Of a DNA stretch of 64,000 bases, positions 33,479 through 46,539 are shown in pieces. Source of the stretch: Colocasia esculenta (Eukaryota; Streptophyta; Magnoliopsida; Alismatales; Araceae); NCBI GenBank assembly GCA_014218235.1, contig CM024759.1:13842712-13906711 (forward strand). The letters run 5' to 3'. Position numbers and translations under genes: made by a program. How positions within the stretch are numbered: the first letter of the stretch is position 1; each line of letters starts with the position of its first letter. Under the pieces are notes generated by a model. It was given only the letters and a program-made list of their open reading frames with translations, was not told where the DNA came from and made no database searches.

Positions 33479-36400
33479 TGTAGTACCCCGAAAAATCTAT
33501 TAATTAAAAATTATGGATAAATTGAAATTTTATCAATTAATAAATTCAATTAGTTAAAACGGTACGCATCATTATTGCATACGTATAAACCCCTATAAAA
33601 AAAAAACTTTGTAAAAATAGTAGTTATACTTTAAACAATGTTCTCTAATGACCCATCATGAAATTTGGGCATAGAAAAATCATTTGAACTAAGTTTAAGA
33701 AATTACGCGACTTATTATCGTAATTAAGGAATAAGTCGAAGAACCTATTATTTTATGACCTAAAGGGGGTTTTAAATTAAAATAAACATGTGGATAGACT
33801 TTAAATAATATGGGTTAATAGTCCATTATGATAATCGGACCAATGGACAATCTTGACCCATGAATAAATTCTCTAACAAAAGGATAATTAAAAGCATTAA
33901 GTAAATTAAGTATATGGGTTGTACAATTGAGCCATACATAAGTTATTGGGCCAAAAGCAAGAGCCCAAATGAGGAATAAAGATTAGAAATATTGGGATAA
34001 ATAATACATCAAATTAAAATAAGAAATTGAATGAATAAATAAACTTAAATAAGAATAAAAGGTGAATCAATAGAATTAAACTAAAACCTATTAAGTTAAA
34101 TTAGTAATGGGTTATCCTAAGGGTCCAAGTATGAATTGTTGGGCCCAAATGTGAAGAGCCCATCATGGGATGGGAGCTAATTAAGTAAAATTTGTACTTA
34201 AAATAATTAATAATTAGAAAAGGGTTAAGATAAATACTAATTAACCTAAAATTATCCAAAGAATGAGTCCTCATCCCATCCTAACTCTTGACCACGAAAT
34301 TAGATCTCTCTTCAAGCCAATTAGGTGACAAATGCTAGAAAGGAGGAAGATAAATGAAAAAATTCGGAGTTAATATTTAAATAAATTAAAAGGGGGTAAG
34401 ATAATGACTAAACTAGCTTATAAATATCCTTACAAGAGTCCTAAACCTACCCAAACCCTCTACCCACGAAATTAAACCTCTTCCCCATCCTATTAGGTAG
34501 ATAATTTCTAGAAAGTAGGTGGATAATTGCTAATTTCGGAGTTGGAAGAGAAGAGAAGAGTTTGGAGTTGTATGGACTCTATTACCACCCTATACACCTC
34601 TCATCTAACCCTATCAACCCCATAGAACGTGGTTGGAGTTCTGGAGGACGAAGAGAAGGAGTTCTGGACGTGGAGAGCAAGGGGAGAAAGCTTGGATCAA
34701 GGAGGGATTTTTCTTCTTTCGTCATTCAAACTAGGGCTTTCTTACTTCATTAAAAAGGTAGGCAATCTCTCAAGCTAAAATCGTGAAATAATTACCCTAG
34801 GTAGAGTTCATGTACCTCTTCAAAAGCCCTATGTTTTCATGGTATTCTGTTCATCCATTTGGGCAAATTTAATTCGTGAAGTCTTGTTGTACCATGAACC
34901 TGAAATCTCATGTTTTCTCTAATTCCTTGCATGTACTTGTTTCCATGCCATGATAAAATTCTCAGTTATACTACATCATACTAGCTTTCAAACGCCCCTG
35001 GTCTTGCTCTATTTAGACCTCCTATGAGGGAGAATTAAATCTTTGAATCTCTGTCTGTTGCATATACCTAACTCCTCAAGTTTACTTTTAAACTTCGTGC
35101 ACACTTGATGTTCTGCTATGAGAAAATTCTCTAAAATACTACATCGTGTTATCTTTCGAACGCCCTTGGTTTCGTAATTTTTCATCATGTATTCATCTCC
35201 TATTAATTCGTTGAACCCTGACTGCGCCTGTTTAGGTCATCAGAATGTAACCTGTTCAAAGCATGCCTAAATCTTGTCTAAATTCAAATTAATCGATGTT
35301 GATAGATCTATGTGTCTACTTTCATTTGAAACTAGATTCGTGATTTTGGGTCATTATATGATTTTATGTTGAATTTAGAAGAGCCATGTGTCATCCAGTA
35401 TCAACCCTGGAAAAAGGGAAAAACCCGGACCGTCCCTGCTATCGCAGCGGCGCGATACGCCGCGATAACAGGAGGGTCGCGGTCGGCCGCTAGGTCCCGT
35501 CTTGAATGCGGCGGGCCTCGTCACTGCGTTCCCTTCCCGGACCGAGCCAGACCGGCCGTTCCACCTGTCGCGCCCGGCCGCCTCGACGCGATCTGAGTCG
35601 CGACGGGTAGGTCCGCCGCGATCTGAAGAACTCCACCATAACTGAAAATTGTGCATATGCCCCTACTGGTTGGGCTTTATACCCCTAATTGGCCATGATT
35701 AAACCTTGATATAGTTAACCCGACTTGGCTAAGTTAATAAATGACATTAATGATATAAATTTAATTATTTTAAAAGGACATTTGTACGACTTGTCATATC
35801 CTCAAGATTTCTTTACACTTACACTCACATAACATTATTAAATGTCATTTGACCTTGATAAATTACGCAATAATATATTCGGTAAATTAACGAAATAAAT
35901 GACTAAATTATCTTATTTTTATTAAATACAATTGTTTTCATTTTATACGCGCATTTTAAATACCGTTATCATTTTCCCTTGGCTTCGAGCACTCGAGGTA
36001 CGACGGACCTGTTTTCTACACACTTTTCCTTGACTTGGACCACCTCTCCACCGGAAATACTCTCGACTGGACCAAGGACTCCTTGTCAAGACCTTCGTAA
36101 GTCTACTTGGCTTTGGCGCACGTCCTTAGTCAACGAGCTGGTTGTACCCCAAATCTCGATACACATCAGGGATCAGTACGATCCATGCCTTAGTGTTTTT
36201 CCTTCTCGTCTCGGGTTCACTCCGAACCATTTGGCTGTGTTCACAACACGACTAAGTGGGTGGTTGTGACTTCTACCATACTGCCGGCACCCGACCTGGT
36301 GTTGTGCAACCGTTACTATCGAAATTTCACGTCGTTTTACGGAAATGTCTCTATCTCGTCTACTATCTATATCCTCTCATCTGTTCACGTTCTCTCTACT

Positions 36401-37282
36401 ACTCTCATCTATTTTTTGGTACTCTCTTGGCCATACAATTGATTGTCTAAATTAAACAAGCAAGTACTATATGCCAAAGTAATAGGGCCCGGTCTGGTCC
36501 TGGGAGGAGCTCCCGAAGAGTGCTAGTTCCTTGCAAGGATTACATGATCAGGATGTGTACGGCATGCATCCAGAGCCAATTTACTATCTAGATTAATTTA
36601 TGACAATCAATAAATCAATATATCAATCACTATGCAATCGTTCTCTGGGTTGACAAGATGCTCGACCAGAGGTGCTATCGCTACTAGTGCACCGTGGTAC
36701 AACCATTTACACTATTTCGTTACATGGCCAATCATTTATCATTCTAGTTTTACAATATCCCTGTTGAAGGTTTTATCATTCTCTCGCCATCATGTTTTAT
36801 TACTCTCTTGACTATATTTTGATCGTTCTCTTTAGTTAACCTGTATTACAAGACATTAATCACTTAAAGCATGCTTGTTTACACGAGATATTAAGTCCTA
36901 CTGAGCGTTATCGCTCACCCTGTGTTTTTATTGTATGTGTTTCAGGTAAGTCAGGTGATGACCCTACGCACACCAATGGGAATGGACTGGAGTGATGAGC
37001 GACCCAGAGTCCTAGCGATGGAGTGTCCTTAGTACCTTAGAGTATAGTTAGATGTTTGCTTAATTATCTTTTCCAGATGTAACGATATTATTGAGCCCTA
37101 TGTTTCGGCTCAGAATTAGTGGTTGTAATAGTTAGGTGATTTATCAATAAAATAAAGAGTTTATTACAAATAATGTTCATTAGTTACTCTGATATTTGTG
37201 AATGTATGCGCAATTTACTTTACCATACACGTTGTTCATGCCTCTCCGATTTATTCCGCTGCTAAATTGGCGGGGCATGACA
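33479..37282 (+). mobile_element. Solo LTR, 3.8 kb, gypsy (Tekay/Del-like), TSD CACAT
   Basis: Begins TGTAGTACCCCG and ends GGGGCATGACA; the ends are near-inverted copies. The pentamer CACAT flanks it on both sides (33474-33478 and 37283-37287), fixing the boundaries. It is 3,804 bp long, similar to the 3.9-kb LTR of the minus-strand element, whose end is also GCATGACA, but the body is clearly different. A TATA box (cttataaatatcc) lies near 34419. The block 'tactgagcgttatcgctcaccc...tttcaggtaagtc' lies at 36898-36955. No internal region remains. Confidence 0.92.
35425..35645. other. GC- and CpG-rich island inside the AT-rich solo LTR
   Basis: About 220 bp dense in CpG with repeated 'cgcgat' and 'gtcgcg' inside an otherwise AT-rich LTR. 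Open frames on both strands here are composition artefacts. A similar TCGCGA-rich block occurs at 6725-6880 in another LTR. Confidence 0.7.
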
Positions 37283-37287
37283 CACAT

Positions 37288-39183
37288 TCTATATCCAGAG
37301 CTCGACAGACATAGTTTTCATAGTTCTACAATAATTTTTGTTCTAGTAACATTTTGGTGCTTGGCAGTAGGTGTCCATTAGGGTGGACACATTCTTTTGG
37401 CATTCACTAGGATGGATGCATTAGTTTTCTTTTGAATGCATCCATTAATGAGGATCATTCACAATCGAGACCTAATCATATTGACTTCATCTAATTTCTG
37501 TACACTGAACTTTCTTCTCTAGTTGGCATTACAACTCTAGCATGACATCTCACTAGTCCGGTGCCCCAATGCCTTGAGCACATTACAACCAAGGGAGAGA
37601 TTGGTGGTTTATTCTTGTGCCTTATGCAAATGAACAATTTGGAGTTGTTGCCTAGGACCCCTTTGTTCTTGAGCCTACATCCAAGCTAGGAAAAAATGGC
37701 CTAGGATAGTGGTTATGTTGTAGATCACTTGTGTACACACATAATTGGGAAAGAGGACATTGTGGCAGTTGGGTGGAGAGCCATGGTCATAGCTAGTCTC
37801 CCTCCTCTCATTTGCCTTACTCTTATGAGAATTCGGAGCTTAGTAGGGACAGCTAGACATAGGGTCATGGCTTGGCGAGGCTACAATTGTGTTACTTTTA
37901 CCGAGTCTTCACTCGTCTCATTGTGTGTGGAAGTGGTCAAGTATGAGGCTATATCTGGGTGGTGAGATGTTTGTTGGCATGCTTGACTTTGAAATTAGTA
38001 ATAGTGCTTTCATATCACCAATTCTAGGGAGTTGACCAGACTGAGGGTAGGTAATGCAAATTGGCCACCCCTGGTCATGATGTCATTTGCCAGTTGATTG
38101 AATAGATACTGTGTGCGTGCGTACTGTAGTTACTACATATGGTTTGATCTTCGTACTTCGCACTTAATACTAGTAGTTCAATTGTTTGTTTCCTGCACAA
38201 TTTATTTAGTTGCATAGCTATTATATGTTCTTATTATTTTTCCTTTGTTTTTGGCTAAATGGTGAAATTAAAAGATCCCTATGACCCTTAAAATTCACTC
38301 TCTATTTTTTAGATGAGGACTCACGGTAGTAATGGCTACCTCAAAACCAGAAACTAGCTCACAAAGAGTAAACTTTTTTCCTTTCTTGCTGGCAGTAGTT
38401 TAGTGTTTGATCCCGAGGCAAGCCCTATTGGGAGAAATACTTTTTCTTTTACGTGTACTTGCATTTCAGTCATTCTCGCATAAAAACAATGTAATTTATT
38501 TTCCTATTAGAGTTATTCTAATTTCTTGTTTGCCTCACTACGCCTACTTCCTTTCCCTTCGGGATCTTCGAATCTAGGGTGGCGATTCATGATGCATGGA
38601 TTCGCTATTGGCCGTGGATCCCATGTCGCAACACGATGCACCTACAAAGAGAACGATGGAGGCCTTTTTGGTATAACGGAGAGGATTTGGGAGGCTTTGA
38701 ACTAAATAAATATAGTTGAAGGGTAAAAACATGATTAAAAGAATTAGGGGCTTAAAAGCAAAAAAACCCCAAAAGAAAGGAAAATCAAAAGCAGATACCC
38801 AGGCTTTCATGTCTAGCTCTTGTCGTTATTGCACCTTCATATGCATACAGGTAAAAAAGGTAATTTGATAACACAGTCAACACTCGTGAAAGCTTTATAT
38901 ATTAATCCATGAGCATAATGAAACTGGAATCCCATTAGCCCCCCCGCCGTCCTGGCCTGTTTTCTTACACCAAACCCCAAGACAAGAATTCCAGCATGAA
39001 CACTTTGGAAAAAGGATCAGATATGCAGTTCGATAGTTTTCCACATCCATAACCAGCAGTTCCAAATTTGATTTGGGGGTGAGGGCGGGGAGGGGGAGAG
39101 GGAGTGCTTTCCCATATGAGAAAAGAAAAGCTCAGAAGCACACCATGGAATCAGAGCAAATGCAGAGAGGTTCCATATGCAGA
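37288..39183. other. Unassigned; right flank of the solo LTR and 3' side of the host-like gene
   Basis: 37288-37460 continues the motif-bearing element seen left of the solo LTR. 37460-38570 holds nothing I recognise. The last 300 bp may be the 3' UTR of the minus-strand gene that stops at 39184. Confidence 0.35.
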
Positions 39184-40340
39184 TCACATGAATGGCGGCA
39201 TCCGAAGAACAGGAATTTGCTGATAACCACCTTCTGGCAGGCCCTGCAACATCCCCTCTGTGTCTCCCCTCTGTGGGTATCGCCTGCTTGCCGAGTCCAT
39301 ACTTCCCAGCTGAGTCTGGCTGCCAGGATGAAAGGGGCTCCACCACTGCGGATCACCTTCAACAGGAACCCAGGGGAGGGGTGCGAACCCCTCTCTGCCC
39401 CATCCATACATACGGTCAAAATGCCTGCCCGAGCTCTCACCCTCTTGGTGGCGGCCATTTGCCATTCCAGATAGAGAGAACCCATAAAAACCTCCAACCT
39501 CTGCCGACGAAGTCGTCGCTACAGAAGAAATAAATGCCACCCTCCTGGGCCAAGTTCTCCTCATTGGCAAGAAAGTGCTGCTCCTGACAGAGGATGATGA
39601 GGAAGACTGTTGAAGCATATGCCCACCATGAGGACGATTGTGGCCACCCCGGGCATCTCCAATGGGTGGAGAACCCAATGCTGCTACAACATTGCTCCCA
39701 TTGCGCAAGATTGACCTGTAATGGTGGGAGGAAAATTTTGAAAACAAGGCCGGGTTTGTAAACCACGTAATATGAAAGTTTCTATAAATTTTAATGAGAA
39801 GAACAGGTGGAACATACCCATGCAGAAAAGAATTGGGATGAACGAAGGAACCTAACCTCTGCTGGCCACCAGAGTCTCTTGGAAACCTTGAAGCCAAGTT
39901 GTGGGATGCAGACTGATTACCAGTACCAAGGGCTGAATAGGATGCAGAAGGTTGTGGTTGCCAATTGTGATGTTGTGGCTCAGAGGTGAAGTTTTGAGGA
40001 TTCATCACATCAACAGATGACCTCCCAACCATTCCAGTTGGATGCCGATGATACAAACTGGCATCAGGAAGTGTATCAGGAGGGTTGGATGGTGCAGGGT
40101 GTGCGTGCATTGCATGATGGAACCCATGCAGAGCCAAATATGGACAAGCATGTGAACTGCTACCCGAAGCCCCTGAATCACCCAAAGAAGCACTCCTCAA
40201 CAGATCATGATCTGCAATAATCAATTTGGGGGAATGTCAAAAAGATTCAAGAAGAGATGCAGACAACAAGATGATATAGGTACTTGCAGACAACAAGACA
40301 ATATAGGTACTTACATGCACCTGATTGGATTTCACCTTCC
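39184..40340 (-). CDS. Spliced gene fragment, Ser/Gly/His-rich protein (three exons)
   Basis: Minus-strand exons with consensus splice sites: 40340-40315 (26 nt, acceptor ttcttgcag, donor GTAAGT), 40211-39818 (acceptor attattgcag, donor GTATGT) and 39715-39184 (acceptor ccattacag, stop at 39184). Phases join without stops, E-G-E-I-Q-S-G-A-Y-H-D-L-L-R-S into the main exon. The product is about 317 residues, rich in His, Ser, Gly, Pro and Arg, with S-S-S-S-S-V-R-S-S-T and G-F-Y-G-F-S-L-S-G, and ends R-M-P-P-F-M. Long low-complexity stretches of this kind are common in plant RING-type ligases and transcription regulators, but no RING or other domain is visible, so I give no function. It lacks the decay seen in the surrounding transposons. 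The start codon lies further upstream and was not located. Confidence 0.5.
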
Positions 40341-43300
40341 CTGCAAGAAAATCTCTCTATGTTAGTTCAACCAAAAAAGCTAGTGACTCGTAAGCAGCAG
40401 AGCAATGTAAAATGCTAGTAGAAACAGAAAACAAAGCAAGTTCATCTTGACCCAAACTTTTCTCATTAATTATGTTCCTTTTCTAATAGACTTTTGTGCC
40501 TGATTTTGAAGACATTTTTCAGGAAAATGTCCTAGCATCAGAAAGTGTAAGAAACGTTTGCAGACAAGCATACAGGAAAGTCACACAAGGTACAGCTGAA
40601 AGTAATGAGGTTTCGAAAGAAACTTTAGAAGAAACCACATGATAAAGTTTGTCCAAAGTCCCCTTTCAAAAATAGGGGTGGCAAAGGGGGTTTGAGAAGA
40701 ATACAGAGATGGTCTTTCAAAATTAGGGGCAGTGAAGGGGTATGAGAAGATTACAGAGATGGAAATTCACTCTATCTACCAGATGGGCAGAGAAGCAACC
40801 GGAATAATGGGTTTGAATTTGGCACTGGTGGCTCAGGTGTTGGGGGAGGCGATCAAGATCCGATCCAAATCTGAATTGAAAAAAATCATATCAGGTTCAT
40901 TCACCAACCTGACTTTACACATTTTGAGTTCATCCAAATCCCCATTTTTGGATCTGCTCTCTGAACATTCTCTACTTGCCAGATACTCAAAATCTTGGGC
41001 TCCTCAAAATCCCTCTTTCTCATGTCAGTTGCACAAGGAGAGAGGAAGAAGAGTTGAAAGAAGCAGAGAAGAATGACCGCCTGCCGTCACCATTCCCACT
41101 ACAGATTCCAGCCCCCACGCTGCCATCACCTTGGTTGCTGTGGACTCATCCACCCAGAGTCACAGTCCTTGCCCACAATGATGCCACTGTTGTGGTGCCT
41201 GCCCTGCCATTGTTGCAGCTGCTATCTATTTTGCTGCCTTGCCCACTCAACCCCGACATCTGTCAGGCTCACACTGCCCTGCTGCTGTGCAAGCATGCCA
41301 CAGCTCCCGACACACGGATGAGGAGAGGATGGAGGGAAGGGGGTAGTGCACTGGCTGCCAAGCAGGGGGACTCTCGACCATGTTGAAAGGGAGAGAAGGG
41401 AAGGCAAGGGAGAATAAATGGATAAGGAAAGAACAGAAGCAACCTGCCCCTCTGCTGTCGTTGCAGCCTTTTCTTTTGGATATTCACAAAGGTCCCTGCA
41501 ATCTACCTAACTCGAATAAGTCCACAACAAAAAACTCATTGCAATTAGAAGCATAATTTTAACAAGTCCCTACATTAAGAGAAATCTTGAGAAAGCATAT
41601 TAAAGCAATGTTCCTTTCTTTAAAAAATAAAAGGACGTAAATACCCTAAGAATTTAAGAATTTCTCCCTCCCTTTGCCCTCTTCCCTGCAGTCTCTTATC
41701 TGACCACCCCCCCCCCTCCTGTCCAGCAAAGGTGCAAGTGCGGGAGACCCTTCCCACAGTTCCTCTTTCTCCTTCCTCATCTCTCTCCGTAACCCTGTAG
41801 AGAGACCCTTATGACACATGGACCCAGCCAGCATCAGTGCATCAGCCTTGCAGGTGATGACAGTGGGGGCCAGTTCACAGACCTCGCACAGGAAGGAATT
41901 TGTATACACAGTGAACTCTCTCTCTCTCTCTTGCCAATTGTATATGTTAACCTCGTGTCATGAAGAGGAGGAAAGCATCCAATTTAGTGTTCCATCTATC
42001 TCTCCCACCCCCAACTGTAGAAGTTGACCTCATTCCCATCCAATCTAGCATTCCATCTCTCTCTTCCCATGAAATTTCTGTCTTAGGGTAAAACAGCAAT
42101 CTACTAAAACTTTGGTTTCTTTTAGTTTTAACCATGGTTAAGAAATGTAGATTGCCTGTCAGAAAAGTAACGGCAAGATTGCCTTTGGGTATAGAATTAG
42201 AATTTAGTGATTTTGTTGGAAATATAGATATTACAGGGACTTATTTACCTTTTTTAAAAGAAAAGTAGGAGAGCTGTTGCTCTCTTTCTTCTAATCTAAT
42301 ATATTCTCTCAATCATGATTCATGATCCAATATCTTATATTGGCTATTCTGAAACCTAAAAATGTATACATATATACACACACATATATATATATGTATG
42401 CATATACATGAAGATATGGGTAAACCTGGATCACCGCCCAAAATCTCATTCCAGCTCCAATCACTTCTATATTATCAGATACTAGTCCGAGTCGGCTGAA
42501 ACCAGAGTTCAGATCTGACCCCATTTGCATCCCTAGCTGCAGAATCCCTCTTGTTGGCAGGGAAGGAGGGTGCAGGATACAGAGAGAGAAAGAGGAAGAT
42601 GGGATAAAGTGGTTAACTGAAAATAAATAATTCTTGATCACAGTATCACACAGGACTACAGGAGACAGGCTTCCTTTCATAGTCTGTTGAATTTCAAGGA
42701 TCCAGAGCAGAACCTAACATACACCATTCTGTATCTGCGACCATCATAGAAACCCCTTTCACAGTTAGCCTGCATTCTCCCCTCCTTGTATTCCGCATGA
42801 GTAAATACCATCTGAAGTGCCTGTTTGCAGCATTGCAATTATCTATCTAAATAAAGGATAAGAAAATGATAGAACACCTGCAGAGTTGAATACCTGTTAA
42901 GCATATTGGGAAATAGGAAGAGTTGGCTCATGAGGCAAAAGAAGCAGCCTATAAGGCCTTTTTACTTTTAACAAAGCATTTACAATTGGGCAAGGAAATT
43001 AGCAAAATACAAATTCAGCGATTGTTTCACCCTCACAAAGTCAATGTTGGACTATCTGATATACTTTTTCAGGAAAATAAACAAACTGCACAGCTAGTAA
43101 AATCTAAAGATAATAATAGGAACAGAAGATTGTAATTATTGACCAACTGTTTCAACATTAGCCCCCTAAAAAGTAATAGCATGCATATTCTCTTCTTTTT
43201 ATTTTTAATACGAGGGAAGTTTCAGAAGATTTTGGGTTGGTAGGAAAAGGTGCAGATGTTTGCATATAGTCACATAAGATGCTCCAGACATTAGGAGAGA

Positions 43301-44365
43301 ATGTTAGCTGAACAGTACAGTTCATAATCCCATTCATGAAGGAAAGTTATCCAAACAAACCAACTAACAGAATACCAATATCTTCAACCTTAATAGCTAA
43401 GTATCCCACAAACAGTTGAAACTGTTTAGCATAAAGGTATTACAAAAAACTTAATGAACATTAACACAGATGGCATTTAGCAAGAGAATGAAACAGTAAT
43501 CTCATTCAGAAGGAAAGCAATTAGTCTTGTTTCTGTCATCTTACTCGAACAATGAGGTCAGATGTGTGAATCCACGAAAAGGACACCAGTGAAGTCCGAG
43601 CTGCAAAAGAACATCATGGAGCTTGGACATCAACAGCATGAGGGAATAGAGCAGTATGTACTATGTAGTATTACCAAAATATTCTAACATTATTTTGCAT
43701 GGAGGGACTAGGTATATGTAGTGTTGGGATGGGGACAAGTTGCAAATCTTCCATGTAAAATTTTGTTTTTGTTCTTGAATGAGTTAACAGCATCCTAAAG
43801 AAAACAGCAGCATGTAGAGACAAAGCAAGAAATGTGCATAGATTGCATAACAAAAATGGGCAGAAATGATAGAATACCTGAATGCTAACATGTTCTTCAC
43901 AAAATTTGTTGCTAACAGAACATAATGGTATGTTAGAAGGTTCTGACACCGGAATTTCAAGCATGCTCTCTGAGCATGCCACCAATAGCTTCTTGTCCTT
44001 TTGAGTTTTATTGATTCAAACTGATGGCCAAAAATTCTTATTTAACTACCCCAATTGACCAACTGCATACTTAGACATGCATGCATCAGATAGCCGCTTT
44101 TACATCTAGCTTCCAGTATAATTATTTATGTTTGTTGTTGGTTATTCATATGGGTATCCGGTCAGGCCAGCCTGGAGGCCAGTTATGCCCAGCCTAGTTT
44201 TGAAAAGGTTTGGAGAAGATTTGAAGCCTAAATTTTTATTTTGTCCCAGCCTGTCCCAGCACAGCATGTAATTCTGAATCTAAAACTTAATCCTTCTAAC
44301 ATATTAGATTCATGGTTGAAAAGTAAATTATATTAGATTTTCTATGATAACCACACGAGGGAAGT
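40341..44365. other. Intron-like or intergenic region upstream of the host-like gene
   Basis: No transposon coding sequence recognised. Possible minus-strand exons with GT-AG borders: about 43985-43877 (ending ...E-E-H-V-S-I-Q before GTATTC) and 43597-43541 (acceptor cttttgcag, donor GTAAGA), which join in phase. A short open stretch near 42770-42690 may be another. They could belong to the gene at 39184 but none matches a family I know. Simple repeats: a (ta/ca) run at 42365-42410 and (tc)n at 41918-41932. GC-rich low-complexity sequence fills 41070-41400. Confidence 0.25.
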
Positions 44366-44570
44366 ACAAAATCACTCACAAACTGAGAATGTCAATTTCG
44401 AAGTAGGTGAAAGACACTTTTTTCCTTAGTCTGCATGTAATTATAGGGTGTATTCAAATGTATACAAAACCTAGTATATTGTTTTTCTTACGATCCAGGC
44501 CAGGCCCTTTCTGGGCCCGGGCTGGAGGGCTCAGCTCATTAACACCCCCTTATTCAGTATCTTTTTTGAA
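44366..44570 (+). repeat. Dispersed repeat, copy 1
   Basis: Shares 'aaactgagaatgt', 'ctagtatattgttttt', 'aggccctttctggg' and 'cagctcattaacacccc-ttattcagtatct' with 62498-62690 in the same order and orientation. Possibly a MITE or a UTR fragment; terminal repeats are not clear. Confidence 0.6.
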
Positions 44571-44599
44571 TCGTGGATTGTACCACAATTATATTAAAA

Positions 44600-46062
44600 G
44601 AAAATTATCCCCTCCGATGTGCAGATTGGCCCCCCAATTATTCAGCGGTATGAGGCTCAGCTTGCTGGGTGGAAAGCGAGGTTACCATCTTATGGGGACT
44701 GCTTGACTTTGTGCAGTTCTGTTTTGGACAGTCTACCCACTTATTCTCTCTCTATATTCCACATTCCCTGCACAGTGACCAGCAAGCTGGATTCCATTCA
44801 GCGCATATTCTTTTGGCATGGGAGTGGAGAGAGAGTTAGAGGTTGGCATGACATTTCTTGGAACAAGATTACCACCAACTGAAGTCAAGGTGGTTTGGGC
44901 TGAAGCAAGTCAGGGCTTTCAATATGGCTCTTTTGTGCAAATGGCTGTCGAGGCTGGGCAGTGGTGAAGATGGGTTATAGTCTCAGGTTATTCGTCAGCG
45001 ACATTTCTCTTTATCCAGAGTCTGGGACGGGGACCTTTCTCCTCATCATAGGAACTTCTCCTTTATGGCGGCATATTTTGCTTGCAGGGAGTTCATGGCG
45101 ACGAGAGTTCGAGTCCGTCTGGGGGATGGCTAGAAGTGCCTCTTATGGAAAGATAGACGGTGTGGAGATTTCACCTTGGAGTTATTGTTCCCTTGTCTGT
45201 TTCACATCGCCGCATCCCCTCTTGGCATGGTTGCCCAAGGCATTTGACCACCTTACCCTGGGTGGCTTTTGGGCTCCGACTTCAAGGCGGGATTTCCATC
45301 ATGATGAACCGGTGTGCTTATAGGACCTTCTTTCCCTTCTCCTACACATCCATCTGAGGAACGGTGAGGATGGATGGATATGGAGATGGGACAAGAAAGG
45401 AATCTACACTGTCAGCTCAGCTAATGCTATCATCTCGGACGGAGGGATTTGCCATGAGTTTCAACAGAAAGTATGGAGGCCCAACAATCCCCTTAAAAGT
45501 AAAGGTCTTGGTTTGAAAATTTTCTCATGGGAGACTTCCAACACGGGATAAGTTCTCACGTTTCTTGCCAAATTTGATTCCAACTTGCTGTTTTTGCGGA
45601 GTTGAGGAGGAGTCCACAGATCACTTTTTTGCTGAATGCTCCTATTCTCAAGGGATTTGGATGGAGGTTGCGCAGAGGACCAACTGTAGCATCATTTTGT
45701 GGAGAGAAGTTCACTGTCTACTGTGATATTGGGGCAGACCACCGCCATGTAAGCAAGACAGGATAATGTGGTGGCTTGTCTTGCCCGCCACACTATGGGT
45801 GCAGTGGAATGAGAGGAACTATATCTTCCGGAGGGAGTCGCGGTCCAAAGGAGCAATTGTTGATTCTGTATGCAAAAAATGCTAAGGAGTGGGCAGCCAC
45901 TATTTCTCTTATCTCCAGTGATGTTTCCCCACTTTTTGGGGCTCCCTGTTGTATAGGTGTTTTGGGGGGTTTTCTCTTTTTGGGCATTTTGCCACCTATA
46001 CTTGTACATTCCCTTTTCCTTTAACACATATTTTGTGGTACTATCCACCTTCAAAAAAATAT
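44600..46062 (+). pseudogene. LINE ORF2 C-terminal remnant (plus strand), 5'-truncated
   Basis: Reading begins V-Q-I-G-P-P-I-I-Q-R-Y-E-A-Q-L-A-G-W-K-A-R, then T-L-C-S-S-V-L-D-S-L-P-T-Y, F-F-W-H-G-S-G and G-L-G-L-K-Q, the thumb and post-RT region of plant L1-type LINEs. The zf-RVT-like part (45480-45720) includes W-K-F-S-H-G-R-L-P-T-R-D-K, C-C-F-C-G-V-E-E-E-S-T-D-H-F-F-A-E-C, and L-W-V-Q-W-N-E-R-N near 45800. Several frameshifts break the frame. The 3' end is 'gtggtactatccaccttcaaaaaaa' at about 46038-46062. Endonuclease and most of RT are missing. Confidence 0.88.
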
Positions 46063-46539
46063 TAAAAGAAAAGGAGGGATGTACAGGTGTATAGGTATAG
46101 CTCACAAAAACCCCTATAAAAAAGAAATCCACACCGAGAAGGTGAACCCACGTTAACTCCCCAAAAGCAAAAAGAGCGAGGAGTTAAAACCCTCCACTTC
46201 ACACAAATCTTTAGCCCCAAAAAAAAACTTTTTGTCTAACAAACGGAAAAAGATTGTCCTCTGTCCTTGCTTCCCTTTTGAATAATTTAATCTTCCTTTC
46301 ATTCCACAAATCCCAAAGAGTGGCATATAGGGTGAGCCACCCAATGAACTTGTCTCCCTTGAGGGTCCAATGCCAATGCCACTTGGAAAGAAGTTGTTGG
46401 ACCCCCTCAAAATGTGGCAAAGACTGCTGAAGATGCTAACCAATCCTCGACCAAATTCCCATAGCAAAAGGGCAACCTGTAAATAAGCAGTCCAAATCCT
46501 CCTCATTCCTGCATAAGCAGCGCAAGGTAAGGTATGTGC

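Noticed and set aside
35366..35656. Overlapping ORFs on both strands in the GC-rich island
   Set aside because: Stop codons are rare because of composition; both strands are open and neither matches a protein.
41480..42260. Possible MITE bounded by 'aggtccctgca' and 'acagggacttatt'
   Set aside because: The inverted similarity is short and imperfect and no flanking duplication was found.
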